This document shows positions 5,717 to 12,541 of a stretch of 12,541 nucleotides of DNA, in pieces. Position 1 is the stretch's first letter; each line of letters opens with the position of its first letter. The translations under genes were made by a program, and so were the position numbers. Under the pieces are notes generated by a model that was not told the origin of the DNA, searched no databases, and saw nothing but the letters and a program-made list of their open reading frames with translations. Where the stretch lies: positions 1 to 12,541 of the forward strand of contig JACQZL010000059.1 of NCBI GenBank assembly GCA_016213865.1, read 5' to 3'. The DNA is from Candidatus Rifleibacteriota bacterium (lineage in GTDB: Bacteria > UBP17 > UBA6191 > JACPRK01).

Positions 5717-7304
5717 CCGCTGGTCGCGCGGGTCCCTTTGCAGTCAGGATGCGCCCGGGTCGCTCGCCGGTCGGCTGACCGTCGCGCAGGACCAGGCGGC
5801 CGTTCACGACCACGTGGACGACGCCTTCCGAGTAGCGGTGCGGGTCGGTGTAGGTGGCCCGGTCGAGGATGCGGGCCGGATCGAAGCTCGCGAGGTCCGC
5901 CGCCAGGCCCGGCGCGATCCGTCCTCGATCCGTCAGGCCCAACTGGTCCGCCGATAGCGAGGTCATCTTGCGCACAGCCTCTTCCAGGGGAAAGAGCCCT
6001 TCATCCCGGGACAGCCGCCCCAGCACGCGAGCGAAGGTCCCATAGGCTCGGGGATGAGGCAGGCCTTGCGAAGCAGGGCCCACAGTCGCTCGGGCCTCGG
6101 CGTCACTGGCGACCATCACGTACTCGCGGCTCAGGACTCGCCGCATGTTCTGCTCGGAGAGCACGAAGTAGACACACTCGCAACGGCCCTGCGTGAGACG
6201 CAGCAGCTCGAAGACCGCCAGGTCGGGCTCGAGGCCGCGTTCGGCGGCGAACTCGTCCAGCCGGCGACCGTTCAGCTCGGGATGGCCAGCCGCGTCGGCG
6301 ATCTGGACCCGGCTGTAGTAGTCGGCGTCGAACTTGTGCGCCATCTCCTCGCGGATTCGATGGACGGCTCGGGGTTCGTCCAGGCGGGCCAGTTCCGCCT
6401 GGAGGCCGCCTTCGTAGGCCCACTCCGGCAGCAACTGGTCGACGCCGGCGCTGGTCGCCTCGTAGGGATAGCGGTCGGCCATGACAGGCAGTCCCTCGCT
6501 CTGGGCGTACTCGATCAGCGCCAGCGCACGGTCCAGCTTGGGCCAGTTCTGCGGCCGGCTGGCCTTGAGGTGCGAGATCTGGGTGCGCACTCCGGATTCC
6601 TGGCAGATCCAGAGGGCCTCCTGGATCGCCTCGAGCAGGGTCGCTCCTTCGCCCCGGATGTGCGATGCGTAGAGGCCGCCACGCCTGACGACCACTTCGC
6701 AGAGGCTGGCGATCTCCTCGCGGCCCGCGAAGCACCCGGGGGCGTAGATCAGACCGGTCGAGAGGCCGATCGCCCCGGCGTTCAACTCGCGCGCGAGCAG
6801 CTCCTTCATCCGGCCGAGCTCCGAGGCGGTCGCGGGCCGGTCGACGTGGCCGACGACGTGGGCCCTTAGCGCGCCGTGGCCTACAAAAAACGCATGGTTG
6901 ATGCCCAACCCGACCTGCTCGCAGCGGCGCCGGTAGGAGGCGAAGTCGGACCAATCGACCGTCACCCCGAGCGGCTTCCACCGCGCGGCCTCGCGCGCAC
7001 GGGCGGTCTCGTCCAGCGGAAAAGGGCTGAATCCGCAGTTGCCCGATACGTCGGTCGTCACGCCCTCATGGAGCTTCGAGAGCGAGAACGGCTCCACGAG
7101 GTGCCAGTAATCGGAGTGGGTGTGGAGGTCGATGAAGCCCGGCGCGAGGACCAGGCCGTCCAGTTCGACGACCGTGGCGGCCTCACTCGCCAGCCGGTCA
7201 CCGACAGCCGCGATCCGCCCCTTCTCGACGCCCACGTCAGCAGGCCGCGGCGGGGCGCCGGTCCCATCGACGAGCAGAGCGTTGCGAAACAGGAGATCGA
7301 ACAC
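5712..7304 (-). CDS. N-acyl-D-amino-acid deacylase (D-aminoacylase), amidohydrolase family
   Basis: The 530-residue product should hydrolyse N-acyl-D-amino acids to the free D-amino acid and carboxylate. Metal and catalytic residues are visible at positions close to those of characterised D-aminoacylases: H61 and H63 in DLHTHSDYWH, C90 in SGNCGFSP, H214 in LYASHIRGEG, H245 in QISHLKAS, and D401 in VASDAEA. The N-terminal strand region (LLFRNALLVDGTGAPPRPADV) and the C-terminal strand LADLASFDP-VVVNGRLVLRDG form the usual composite beta-sandwich. The length is typical and no signal peptide is seen. ATG 7304 gives the canonical start of the family; no strong Shine-Dalgarno sequence precedes it. 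It lies 115 bases downstream of the HAD gene on the same strand and may be co-transcribed. Its last two codons and stop coincide with the edge of the right repeat array. Close relatives act on D-Glu or D-Asp derivatives or on dipeptides, so the exact substrate is open. Confidence 0.9.
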   Translation of the reverse strand: MFDLLFRNALLVDGTGAPPRPADVGVEKGRIAAVGDRLASEAATVVELDGLVLAPGFIDLHTHSDYWHLVEPFSLSKLHEGVTTDVSGNCGFSPFPLDETARAREAARWKPLGVTVDWSDFASYRRRCEQVGLGINHAFFVGHGALRAHVVGHVDRPATASELGRMKELLARELNAGAIGLSTGLIYAPGCFAGREEIASLCEVVVRRGGLYASHIRGEGATLLEAIQEALWICQESGVRTQISHLKASRPQNWPKLDRALALIEYAQSEGLPVMADRYPYEATSAGVDQLLPEWAYEGGLQAELARLDEPRAVHRIREEMAHKFDADYYSRVQIADAAGHPELNGRRLDEFAAERGLEPDLAVFELLRLTQGRCECVYFVLSEQNMRRVLSREYVMVASDAEARATVGPASQGLPHPRAYGTFARVLGRLSRDEGLFPLEEAVRKMTSLSADQLGLTDRGRIAPGLAADLASFDPARILDRATYTDPHRYSEGVVHVVVNGRLVLRDGQPTGERPGRILTAKGPARPAA

Positions 7305-7419
7305 GTCACTCGTCAGTCAGCCGGCAGGGCGCCGGCACCGCGAGCGGAAGCGAGGCCGGGCAAGCCGGTCGTTCCGCCTCCGAGCCGTGGAGCGTTCAGC
7401 GAGTCCCGCGCCTCAGCTT

Positions 7420-8148
7420 TCATGCCAGGGCCCCGTCAAGGATCGGGAGCAGCTCGGGGAGCTTGCCGATGGTGTAGTCCGCGTCGGACTTGGCGGGCGG
7501 AGACTCGTCCGACGTGCGATAGTAGACGGTCCGGAAGCCGAGGTTCTTGGCGGCGCGAATGTCCCGCTCCAGATCGTCGCCGACGAAGAAGGCGCGGGAG
7601 GGCTCGACCGCGGCCGAATCGAGGGCGGTCTTGAAGATGCGCGCGTCGGGTCGGCGGACCCGGACTTCCTCGGCCGTGGTGACGGAATCGAGGAACTGCC
7701 GGATCTTGAGGGCCCCCAGGAGCACGTCGAGAAATTGCTTGTCGACGTGGCTGATCAGACCCACGTGAAAGCCCCGGTCCTTGACCCCCTGAAGGGTCTC
7801 GGCCGCGCCGGGCATCAGCGCGCCGTACTCGCAGTGCATCTTGCGAGCGATCGCCTTGACCAGCTCGAAGTGCTCGTGGGTCTTGGCCACGCCCAGGATG
7901 GTGCCGAAGTGCGGCAGCACGGCGCGTAGCATGTCGTCCCCGGCCAGGAACTCGTCGGATTGTTGCTGAGTGAGGTACCTGTTGGCGAGGCGGCTGAAGC
8001 GTTCGACCAGCGACTGCGGGGTCACGTCGAGCTTGAAGTGCCGCACCAACTGGCGGGCCGCTTCGAGGTGCGCCCGCTGGTCGCTTTCGGGATCGTAGAG
8101 CGTTCCGGTGCAATCGAAGAAGACCGCACCCTTCGGACTGACCGTCAT
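7420..8148 (-). CDS. HAD-superfamily hydrolase with Thr at the D+2 position
   Basis: The 242-residue product has the four HAD motifs. Motif I is VFFDCTGTLYD with nucleophile D12; motif II is LISHV with S133; the motif III basic residue is probably R166 in RVRRPDARIF, where Lys is usual (KPDPxIF); motif IV is FFVGDDLERDI with D191 and D192. An alpha-helical cap fills residues 20-110. The residue two after the nucleophile is Thr14 instead of the Asp that serves as acid/base in most HAD phosphatases; Thr occurs there in P-type ATPases and some atypical members. A small phosphomonoester is the likely substrate, but it cannot be named. ATG 8148 shares its A with the TGA of the upstream TolC-like gene (TGATG), and GGGGAG at 8156-8161 is a good ribosome-binding site, so the two genes are translationally coupled. 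Confidence 0.88.
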   Translation of the reverse strand: MTVSPKGAVFFDCTGTLYDPESDQRAHLEAARQLVRHFKLDVTPQSLVERFSRLANRYLTQQQSDEFLAGDDMLRAVLPHFGTILGVAKTHEHFELVKAIARKMHCEYGALMPGAAETLQGVKDRGFHVGLISHVDKQFLDVLLGALKIRQFLDSVTTAEEVRVRRPDARIFKTALDSAAVEPSRAFFVGDDLERDIRAAKNLGFRTVYYRTSDESPPAKSDADYTIGKLPELLPILDGALA

Positions 8149-9590
8149 CAGGAGTCTCCCCGAGATGCGACCGACGGCGGCGCCGCCTGGAAGACGGCGG
8201 GCTCGAGCCGGCCCATCAAGCGGAACAGGGCCGCCCTGGCCTCGAGCACCCTTGCCGAGATGCGGTCACGGTTCACGATGGCTCTCATCAGGTTCATGCG
8301 GGCTTCGACCAGATCGGCCCGCGAAAGAACGTTGACCTGGTACTTGTCGGTGACCGTCTGCAGCGTGCTCCGGGCCAGCGACACGTTCTTCTCCAGGCCG
8401 TCCACGAGCTTTCGGGACGAGGTCAGGGTACTGTAGGCCTGCCTCATCTGCAAGTCCAGGAGCTGGAGCGCCGCCGCCAGGTTGGACTTCGCCTCGCGCA
8501 CCCTGTCACGAGCTCTCTGCTTCTCCTGGTGAACGTACCCGCCGTCCCAGAGCGGCCAGGACGTCACCAGCGCAACGGTCCAGACGTCCGCTCCGTTGTC
8601 CGGGCGCTCGAACGTGTGATCCCAGAAGTAGTCCGCTCGGAAGTTCATCTGCAGCTTCTCGTCACTGGCCGCCAGCCCGATCTCCTCGCCGGCCGTCGCC
8701 AGCGCCAGCTCGAGCAGGCGGAGGTCGGGGTTCTCGGCCCGGCCGATACGCAGCATGTCCGAAGGCGTCCCTTCCAGCTCGCGCATGTCGAACTCCCCCA
8801 CCAGTTCGACCACGGCCCCGGGCGGCGCCCCGATCAGCTCGGAGAGGCTCTGCTGGTCCGAGTCGAGCTGAGTTGTGTACTCGAGCTGTTGCTGTTTGAT
8901 GTCATCCAGCTCCAGCTCCAGGGACATCACCCGCGGGGCCGCGACAGCGTCGGAGGCCGCCTTCTCGCGGGCAGCCCGCAGCTCGAGCTCCTTCAGGGTC
9001 GCGCGCTCGGCCTCGACCTTGAGGGCCTTCTCGGCCACCAGGGCGTCCAGGTACAGGCGGACCAGCTCCAGCACCAGGTCCTGGCTGGCCTTGCGGCGCA
9101 ACTGCTGCTGGCCTTCCTTCTTGCGGAGTGCGATCCGCGGGATGATCGCCAGCCGGTCGCCGACGTAAACAGGCACCTCCAGGATGGCCCCGGTCATCAT
9201 CGCCGAATCATCGTTGATATCGCTGAGCAGGGGGCCGATCGAACCCAACGGCCGGTAACGCTTCAGGTGGTTCGAGTCCTTGAGGATGTTCTGGAACGTG
9301 ATGCGGGGGAGCTTGAGTGCTTCCTTCGCCTTGAGCTCGTGCTCGGCGGCTGCCTCGGCGTGGGCCGTCGCCGTGATGCGCGGGTGCGTGTTCAGGGCCA
9401 GGTCGATCGCCTCGGGCAGGGAGACCGGCCGGCCGGCCAGATTGGCCTTCCTGGCGGCCGGAGTCGTGGGCCTGCCAGTCCCCGCCGCCAGGACGAAGGC
9501 AGGCAGGAGCAGGAGCGCCACGACGACCTTGAACCCGCGGCGAACGGGACGAGGAACGGAGCGAACGACACGACCGACGGGCGTGACCAT
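8148..9590 (-). CDS. TolC-family outer-membrane efflux protein
   Basis: From ATG 9590 the product has 480 residues. An arginine-rich N-terminus is followed by the hydrophobic stretch FKVVVALLLLPAFVLAAG (20-37), a signal peptide with probable cleavage near residues 36-37. Mature sequence starts the first OEP repeat (SLPEAIDLALNTHPRI) and contains long amphipathic helices (ALVAEKALKVEAERATLKEL; a second set begins around SDMLRIGRAENPDLRLLELA). The second repeat includes WPLWDGGYVHQEK, a typical beta-barrel turn, and ends in long coiled-coil helices (YSTLTSSRKLVDGLEKNVSL) before a short proline-rich tail. Such proteins form the trimeric outer-membrane channel of RND, ABC or MFS exporters. No membrane-fusion or pump gene is in the window, so the partner is unknown. 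The frame is open further upstream, but those codons read as non-coding. The AGGGA four bases before ATG 9590 is a weak ribosome-binding site. Confidence 0.88.
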   Translation of the reverse strand: MVTPVGRVVRSVPRPVRRGFKVVVALLLLPAFVLAAGTGRPTTPAARKANLAGRPVSLPEAIDLALNTHPRITATAHAEAAAEHELKAKEALKLPRITFQNILKDSNHLKRYRPLGSIGPLLSDINDDSAMMTGAILEVPVYVGDRLAIIPRIALRKKEGQQQLRRKASQDLVLELVRLYLDALVAEKALKVEAERATLKELELRAAREKAASDAVAAPRVMSLELELDDIKQQQLEYTTQLDSDQQSLSELIGAPPGAVVELVGEFDMRELEGTPSDMLRIGRAENPDLRLLELALATAGEEIGLAASDEKLQMNFRADYFWDHTFERPDNGADVWTVALVTSWPLWDGGYVHQEKQRARDRVREAKSNLAAALQLLDLQMRQAYSTLTSSRKLVDGLEKNVSLARSTLQTVTDKYQVNVLSRADLVEARMNLMRAIVNRDRISARVLEARAALFRLMGRLEPAVFQAAPPSVASRGDS

Positions 9591-10101
9591 CGAGTCCCTG
9601 ATATCGGCACGCGGATGGCGAGGCCGAAGCCGGGGCCAGGCCCGATGCAGTCTCGCCGCAGCCAGAATCGGCGACGAAGGCGGCCCCGAGACTCCCCGCA
9701 CGGGTTGGGCCGGCCTGCGGGACAGTCTGCAGGACATCATCGCCTCTGGATGTCCAAGGGTCTGCTCCTGGCCCATCGCGAAGACACGACGGGGCCCGGG
9801 GATGACCACAAGCTGTCTGGCGGTTGCCACTCGAAGGCCTGCCGAGACGGCATGATGGCTCGACCCTGGAGAAACGTGTCCCTTGGGCAACCGTGCGTGA
9901 CTTCTGGGACATCGGCATGCGAGCATCAGCTCCACTGACGCCGCGACGCGGCAAGGAGGAGCGAAGAGCGGGCTGTGAGCGGAATAGTAGTGATGCGGCT
10001 CCCCGGGAACCGCGTTCGCACCCCACCTCGCCCGGGCGCGTTCTCTCCGGCCCGGGTCCGGTATGCTGGCGCGGGGGCTGTGGAGCAGAGGAGCGAGTCG
10101 C
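9591..10101. other. Divergent intergenic region between tolC-like and DUF4185-like genes
   Basis: These 511 bases separate two diverging genes and must hold at least two promoters. Frames open across it on both strands are antisense shadows and none resembles a known protein. Direct inspection shows no tRNA, long repeat or strong terminator hairpin. The last 60 bases contain the only promoter-like sequence I would point to. Confidence 0.5.
10041..10067 (+). promoter_or_regulatory. Possible promoter of the DUF4185-like gene
   Basis: TATGCT at 10062-10067 resembles a -10 element and is preceded, at 16-17 bases, by TTCTCT at 10041-10046, a poor -35 element. It lies about 35 bases before the ATG at 10102, a reasonable leader length. 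The assignment rests only on consensus resemblance. Confidence 0.3.
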
Positions 10102-12030
10102 ATGCGGAGAATCGTGACCGTGCTGGTGACAGTGCTGGCGCTGGCCGTGGGTTCGGAAGCCCGGCCTCGAGAGAGTGCCACCGGAGGGCCCGAACTGAAG
10201 GCCTGGGCCTGGCCCGCGGCGGATCGGCTCTTCCGGCGCGACGCGCGCTGGCTCGGGGCCGACGGGGCCTCGTCGGTCGACCTGGGAGGTGGTCGCGTCC
10301 TGTGGCTCTTCGGCGACACGTTCATCGGCAGCGGGGTGACTCGCTCGCGCGCGGGGGCGGCGATGGTCTCCAACACTGTCGGCCTTCAGCGCGGGACCGA
10401 GCCGTCGCGGGCCTCGATTGCGTTCTTCTGGGGAGAGAGTGACGGAAAGCCGGACGCCTTCTTTGCCAGCCGGACCGAGGGCGTCTCCTACTGGCCGGGG
10501 GCCGGCATCCGCCTTGGCGACAGCCTGCTCGTCTTCCTTATGACGATCCGGAAGACCACGGGAGGACTGGGCTTCGAGGCCGCCGGCTGGCAAGCAGTGA
10601 GGATCGGGGACACGCGGTCCGAGCCGTCGGCCTGGAAACTGGAGTGGCTCGAATCGCCCCAGAACGAGTTCGGGGCGGTGGTCGGGTCGGCCAGCGTCCT
10701 CGAGTGGAAGGGCCACGTCTACGCCATCAGCGCGCGGGAGCCGGGCATCCACGACGTGTACGTGGCCCGGTGGCCCGTGGAACGTGCCGCTGCTGGTGAC
10801 CTCACGTCGCCCCAGTGGTGGGCGGGGGACGGGTCAGGGTGGCTCGAGCAAGCACGGCTGGGCTCAGCCCCGGTCGCGATCTTCGACAAAGCCCAGACCG
10901 AATTCACGCTCCATCAGGATGCAGGCAGCGGGGGCTGGCTGACGATCCAGACGCGAGGTTTCGGAGGGACCTCCATCGCGGCACGCTGGGCCCCCGGCCT
11001 CACCGGTCCGTGGTCTGCCGCCTGCGCCTTCTATCGTCCTGTCGAATCCGGCCTGCCCGCGGTCCTCGTCTACGCCGCGAAGGCTCATCCCGAGCTGACC
11101 GGCGCCGAGCTGGTCCTGACCTACGCGACGAACCACACCGACTTCTTCCGGCTGGCCGCGGACCAGCGGCTCTACTATCCGAGGTTTGTCCGGGTGGGGC
11201 GGCGCTGCCCGCCTCGCCCGGCCACGGCCACAAGCACGGGCTCCAGTCGGCCGGTGGACCCGGCGAGCAGCCAGGCCCGTGATACATCGAACGCCCGCCC
11301 GCCCTTCGGCATCCTACTCAGTGCCGGGACGCACTGGCCTGATGGCCGCCGAGTGGACCCGGGCCGAGCTCCGGCGGGGCAGGGTTCACTTCGAACCGGG
11401 CTTCTCATCGAGCGCCTGCAGGCCGCGGAGCGCCTCGGTCATCTGCGGGTTGATGGCGAGGACCTCCTGGAAGGCCTTGCGGGCCTCGGCCTTGCGCCCG
11501 AGGTGCGACTGGAACGTCCCCAGGAGAAGCGGGGGAAGCCAGTTTCCGCGCGACGTGCCTCCCATCAGCTCGTAGCCGCGCCGCACATGAGAGAGCCCGA
11601 CCGCGGGGTCGGACACCCAGTTGGCGGTGCCGCCTTCGGGTGCCCGGGCCCACAGCATCAGCCGTTCGACATCAGCAAGCTGGATCCAGGGGTCCGGTCT
11701 CGCGGGCGCCAGCATCACGGCCCAGCGCGCCATCCGCAGGGCGGGGCCCAGGTGACCCAGGTCCTGAAGGATGTCGGCGTAGCCGCAGTAGCCGGCAGCC
11801 CAGCCCGGGTACATCCGCACCGTCCCGTCCAGGCGCTCCCAGATGGTCTGGTAGATCTTCCGGTCCGCCGGCAGCCCAGGGTCGGGCTCGCCTCCGAAGG
11901 CCTGCATGCCCATCTCGAAAGCAAACGGCCCTCGAGAATGCGTTGCAGGACGATTGCCTCGTACAAGAGGGTGTCCCCGCACCGGGGGAATCCGTGGTTG
12001 GTCGCGCGCGCGAGGCGCAGCGCCTTGTAG
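10102..12030 (+). CDS. Secreted DUF4185-like beta-propeller protein; C-terminal third of the frame doubtful
   Basis: ATG 10102 follows GAGGAG at 10088-10093 with a spacing of eight and opens with a signal peptide (MRRIVTVLVTVLALAVGSEA). The body matches DUF4185/DUF5005-type propellers, related in fold to glycosidase families: VLWLFGDTFIGSG (67-79), AMVSNTVGLQ, then WPGAGIRLGDSLLVFLM, LGFEAAGWQAV, PQWWAGDGSGW, QTEFTLHQD, TRGFGGTSIAARWAPGLTGP, YAAKAHPELTGAELVLTYAT (323-342) and YYPRFVRV (358-365, ending at base 11196). Members are exported and presumed to bind or cleave carbohydrate; no enzyme activity can be read off. Family proteins normally stop shortly after the last motif. Here no stop occurs in frame until 12030, and codons after about 428 run antisense through the neighbouring TPR-like gene. 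A frameshift or lost stop near 11200-11290 is likely; a TGA in another frame lies at 11280-11282. Treat 10102-11196 as supported. Confidence 0.7.
   Translation: MRRIVTVLVTVLALAVGSEARPRESATGGPELKAWAWPAADRLFRRDARWLGADGASSVDLGGGRVLWLFGDTFIGSGVTRSRAGAAMVSNTVGLQRGTEPSRASIAFFWGESDGKPDAFFASRTEGVSYWPGAGIRLGDSLLVFLMTIRKTTGGLGFEAAGWQAVRIGDTRSEPSAWKLEWLESPQNEFGAVVGSASVLEWKGHVYAISAREPGIHDVYVARWPVERAAAGDLTSPQWWAGDGSGWLEQARLGSAPVAIFDKAQTEFTLHQDAGSGGWLTIQTRGFGGTSIAARWAPGLTGPWSAACAFYRPVESGLPAVLVYAAKAHPELTGAELVLTYATNHTDFFRLAADQRLYYPRFVRVGRRCPPRPATATSTGSSRPVDPASSQARDTSNARPPFGILLSAGTHWPDGRRVDPGRAPAGQGSLRTGLLIERLQAAERLGHLRVDGEDLLEGLAGLGLAPEVRLERPQEKRGKPVSARRASHQLVAAPHMREPDRGVGHPVGGAAFGCPGPQHQPFDISKLDPGVRSRGRQHHGPARHPQGGAQVTQVLKDVGVAAVAGSPARVHPHRPVQALPDGLVDLPVRRQPRVGLASEGLHAHLESKRPSRMRCRTIASYKRVSPHRGNPWLVARARRSAL
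11319..11336. terminator. Small hairpin between convergent genes
   Basis: CAGTGC (11319-11324) and GCACTG (11331-11336) form a perfect 6-bp stem with a six-base loop. It lies in the short gap between the family end of the plus-strand DUF4185-like protein and the stop of the minus-strand TPR-like gene, where a bidirectional terminator would be expected. There is no T tract. Confidence 0.3.
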
Positions 12031-12541
12031 AGGTTCCCCTGGTTGTAGGCGTTCCGGAGCTCGAGCCGCTGGTCCAACGGAGGGCAGCAGGAAGGCCAGA
12101 GCTGCTCGGGCTCGCTCGCCGTGGGGCGCGGGAAGCTGTCGGCGCGCCGGAACTCCAGTCGGACCGCCGGAGACCGCACTGCGAGCTCGGCAGGCAGCTC
12201 GATCCGGAACCGGTTGGAGCCCTCCCGCAGGGCACCGGGCGAGACCCCCGCGCGCCACGCCGTCGCACCGCCACCGGGGATGGGGGTAGGCTCCAGGACA
12301 ACCGGCGAGGCTGCTCCCTCCACGAGGAGCCGCGGGCCCTGAGAGGGGAAGGCGCCCGGGGTTTTCAGGCCCGCCTCCAGCCTCAGCATCGGCGCGCGGA
12401 TCGACCCCAGATCGACCAGGAAGCAGGTCGCGAGGAAGAACCTGCGGGAACCCGCCGTGGGCCCCGGCGCCGGATGCACCTCCAACAGGTCGCGGACTGA
12501 GGTCTCTGCGGCCAGCGCCCGCGCGATCCGCCCCAGGAGCA
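11386..12541 (-). pseudogene. TPR-like repeat protein, partial at right edge, with an apparent one-base frameshift
   Basis: Two minus-strand frames together make one protein. The upstream frame is open from the right edge: RRFFLATCFLVDLGSIRAPM, then SPGALREGSNRFRIELPAEL, a probable beta-sandwich segment, then LELRNAYNQGNLYKALRLAR and LLYEAIVLQRILEG. At 11926-11931 it leaves frame, and the sense continues one frame over as PFAFEMGMQAFGG-DRKIYQTIWERLDGTV-GYCGYADILQDLGHLGPALR, ending with a TPR-like pair (LGTFQSHLGRKAEARKAFQEVLAINP). Adding one C to the GGCC run would restore a continuous product, so either one base is missing from the assembly or the gene is broken. The start lies outside the window. 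The TTG at 12485 is in frame but need not be the start, since the frame stays open above it. The function is unknown; TPR-type helical repeats usually mediate protein contacts. It converges on the DUF4185-like gene. Confidence 0.65.

Noticed and set aside
5396..6196. 266-codon plus-strand frame over the right repeats and the deacylase 3' end
   Set aside because: It is antisense to conserved deacylase sequence and otherwise encodes repeat-derived Pro/Ser/Cys-rich peptide.
8529..9938. 469-codon plus-strand frame opposite the TolC-like gene
   Set aside because: It is the mirror of the TolC coding frame in GC-rich DNA, with no family likeness.
9591..10376. N-terminal extension of the TolC-like frame to a 742-residue protein
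   Set aside because: The extra 262 codons run antisense into the DUF4185-like gene, look non-coding and would bury the signal peptide that follows ATG 9590.

Overview
The DNA is GC-rich throughout, with mostly G or C at third codon positions. A TolC-type outer-membrane protein implies a Gram-negative envelope. The gene mix (DISARM remnants, four-helix-bundle protein, DUF4185-like secreted protein, D-aminoacylase) would suit a soil or environmental bacterium such as an acidobacterium, myxobacterium or a related uncultured lineage. This is a guess from style; no rRNA or other marker gene is present.

Layout. (1) Bases 1-3560 are a scrambled defence and mobile-element island. A partial DDE-type transposase runs off the left edge on the minus strand. 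On the plus strand are hicB, a HicA toxin reading in frame into the C-terminal DUF1998 part of DISARM DrmB, and an intact-looking drmC. These three reading frames are joined by two 4-base GTGA overlaps. On the minus strand lie the C-terminal part of an IS4/IS1634-type transposase and, joined to it, a fragment of about 50 codons from the DEAH region of the DISARM SNF2 helicase DrmD. No drmA, methylase gene or N-terminal drmB is visible, so this looks like an eroded class 1 DISARM locus.

(2) Bases 3560-5716 hold a peptidase C26 (PuuD-like) gene on the minus strand, then a four-helix-bundle (23S rRNA IVP/S23-like) gene on the plus strand. The latter is flanked by two repeat arrays in opposite orientation: four copies of a 93-97-bp unit on the left and three copies of a 106-116-bp unit on the right. 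They share a 22-base core and could pair in RNA, giving an architecture like the intervening sequences of 23S rRNA genes but located between ordinary genes. This is the most unusual structure in the window.

(3) Bases 5712-9590 carry a minus-strand run: a TolC-like protein, a HAD hydrolase overlapping it by one base, then an N-acyl-D-amino-acid deacylase. The deacylase stop codon lies inside the last right-hand repeat.

(4) Bases 9591-12541 hold a divergent intergenic region, a secreted DUF4185-like protein on the plus strand, and a TPR-like protein on the minus strand that appears to carry a one-base frameshift and runs off the right edge. The DUF4185-like frame has no stop where the family should end and continues antisense through the TPR gene.

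How the genes work together: hicB, hicA-drmB' and drmC look co-transcribed and translationally coupled. The tolC-like and HAD genes are coupled by a TGATG overlap. The deacylase and the C26 peptidase could both hydrolyse amide bonds of unusual amino-acid conjugates, but the repeat element now separates them.
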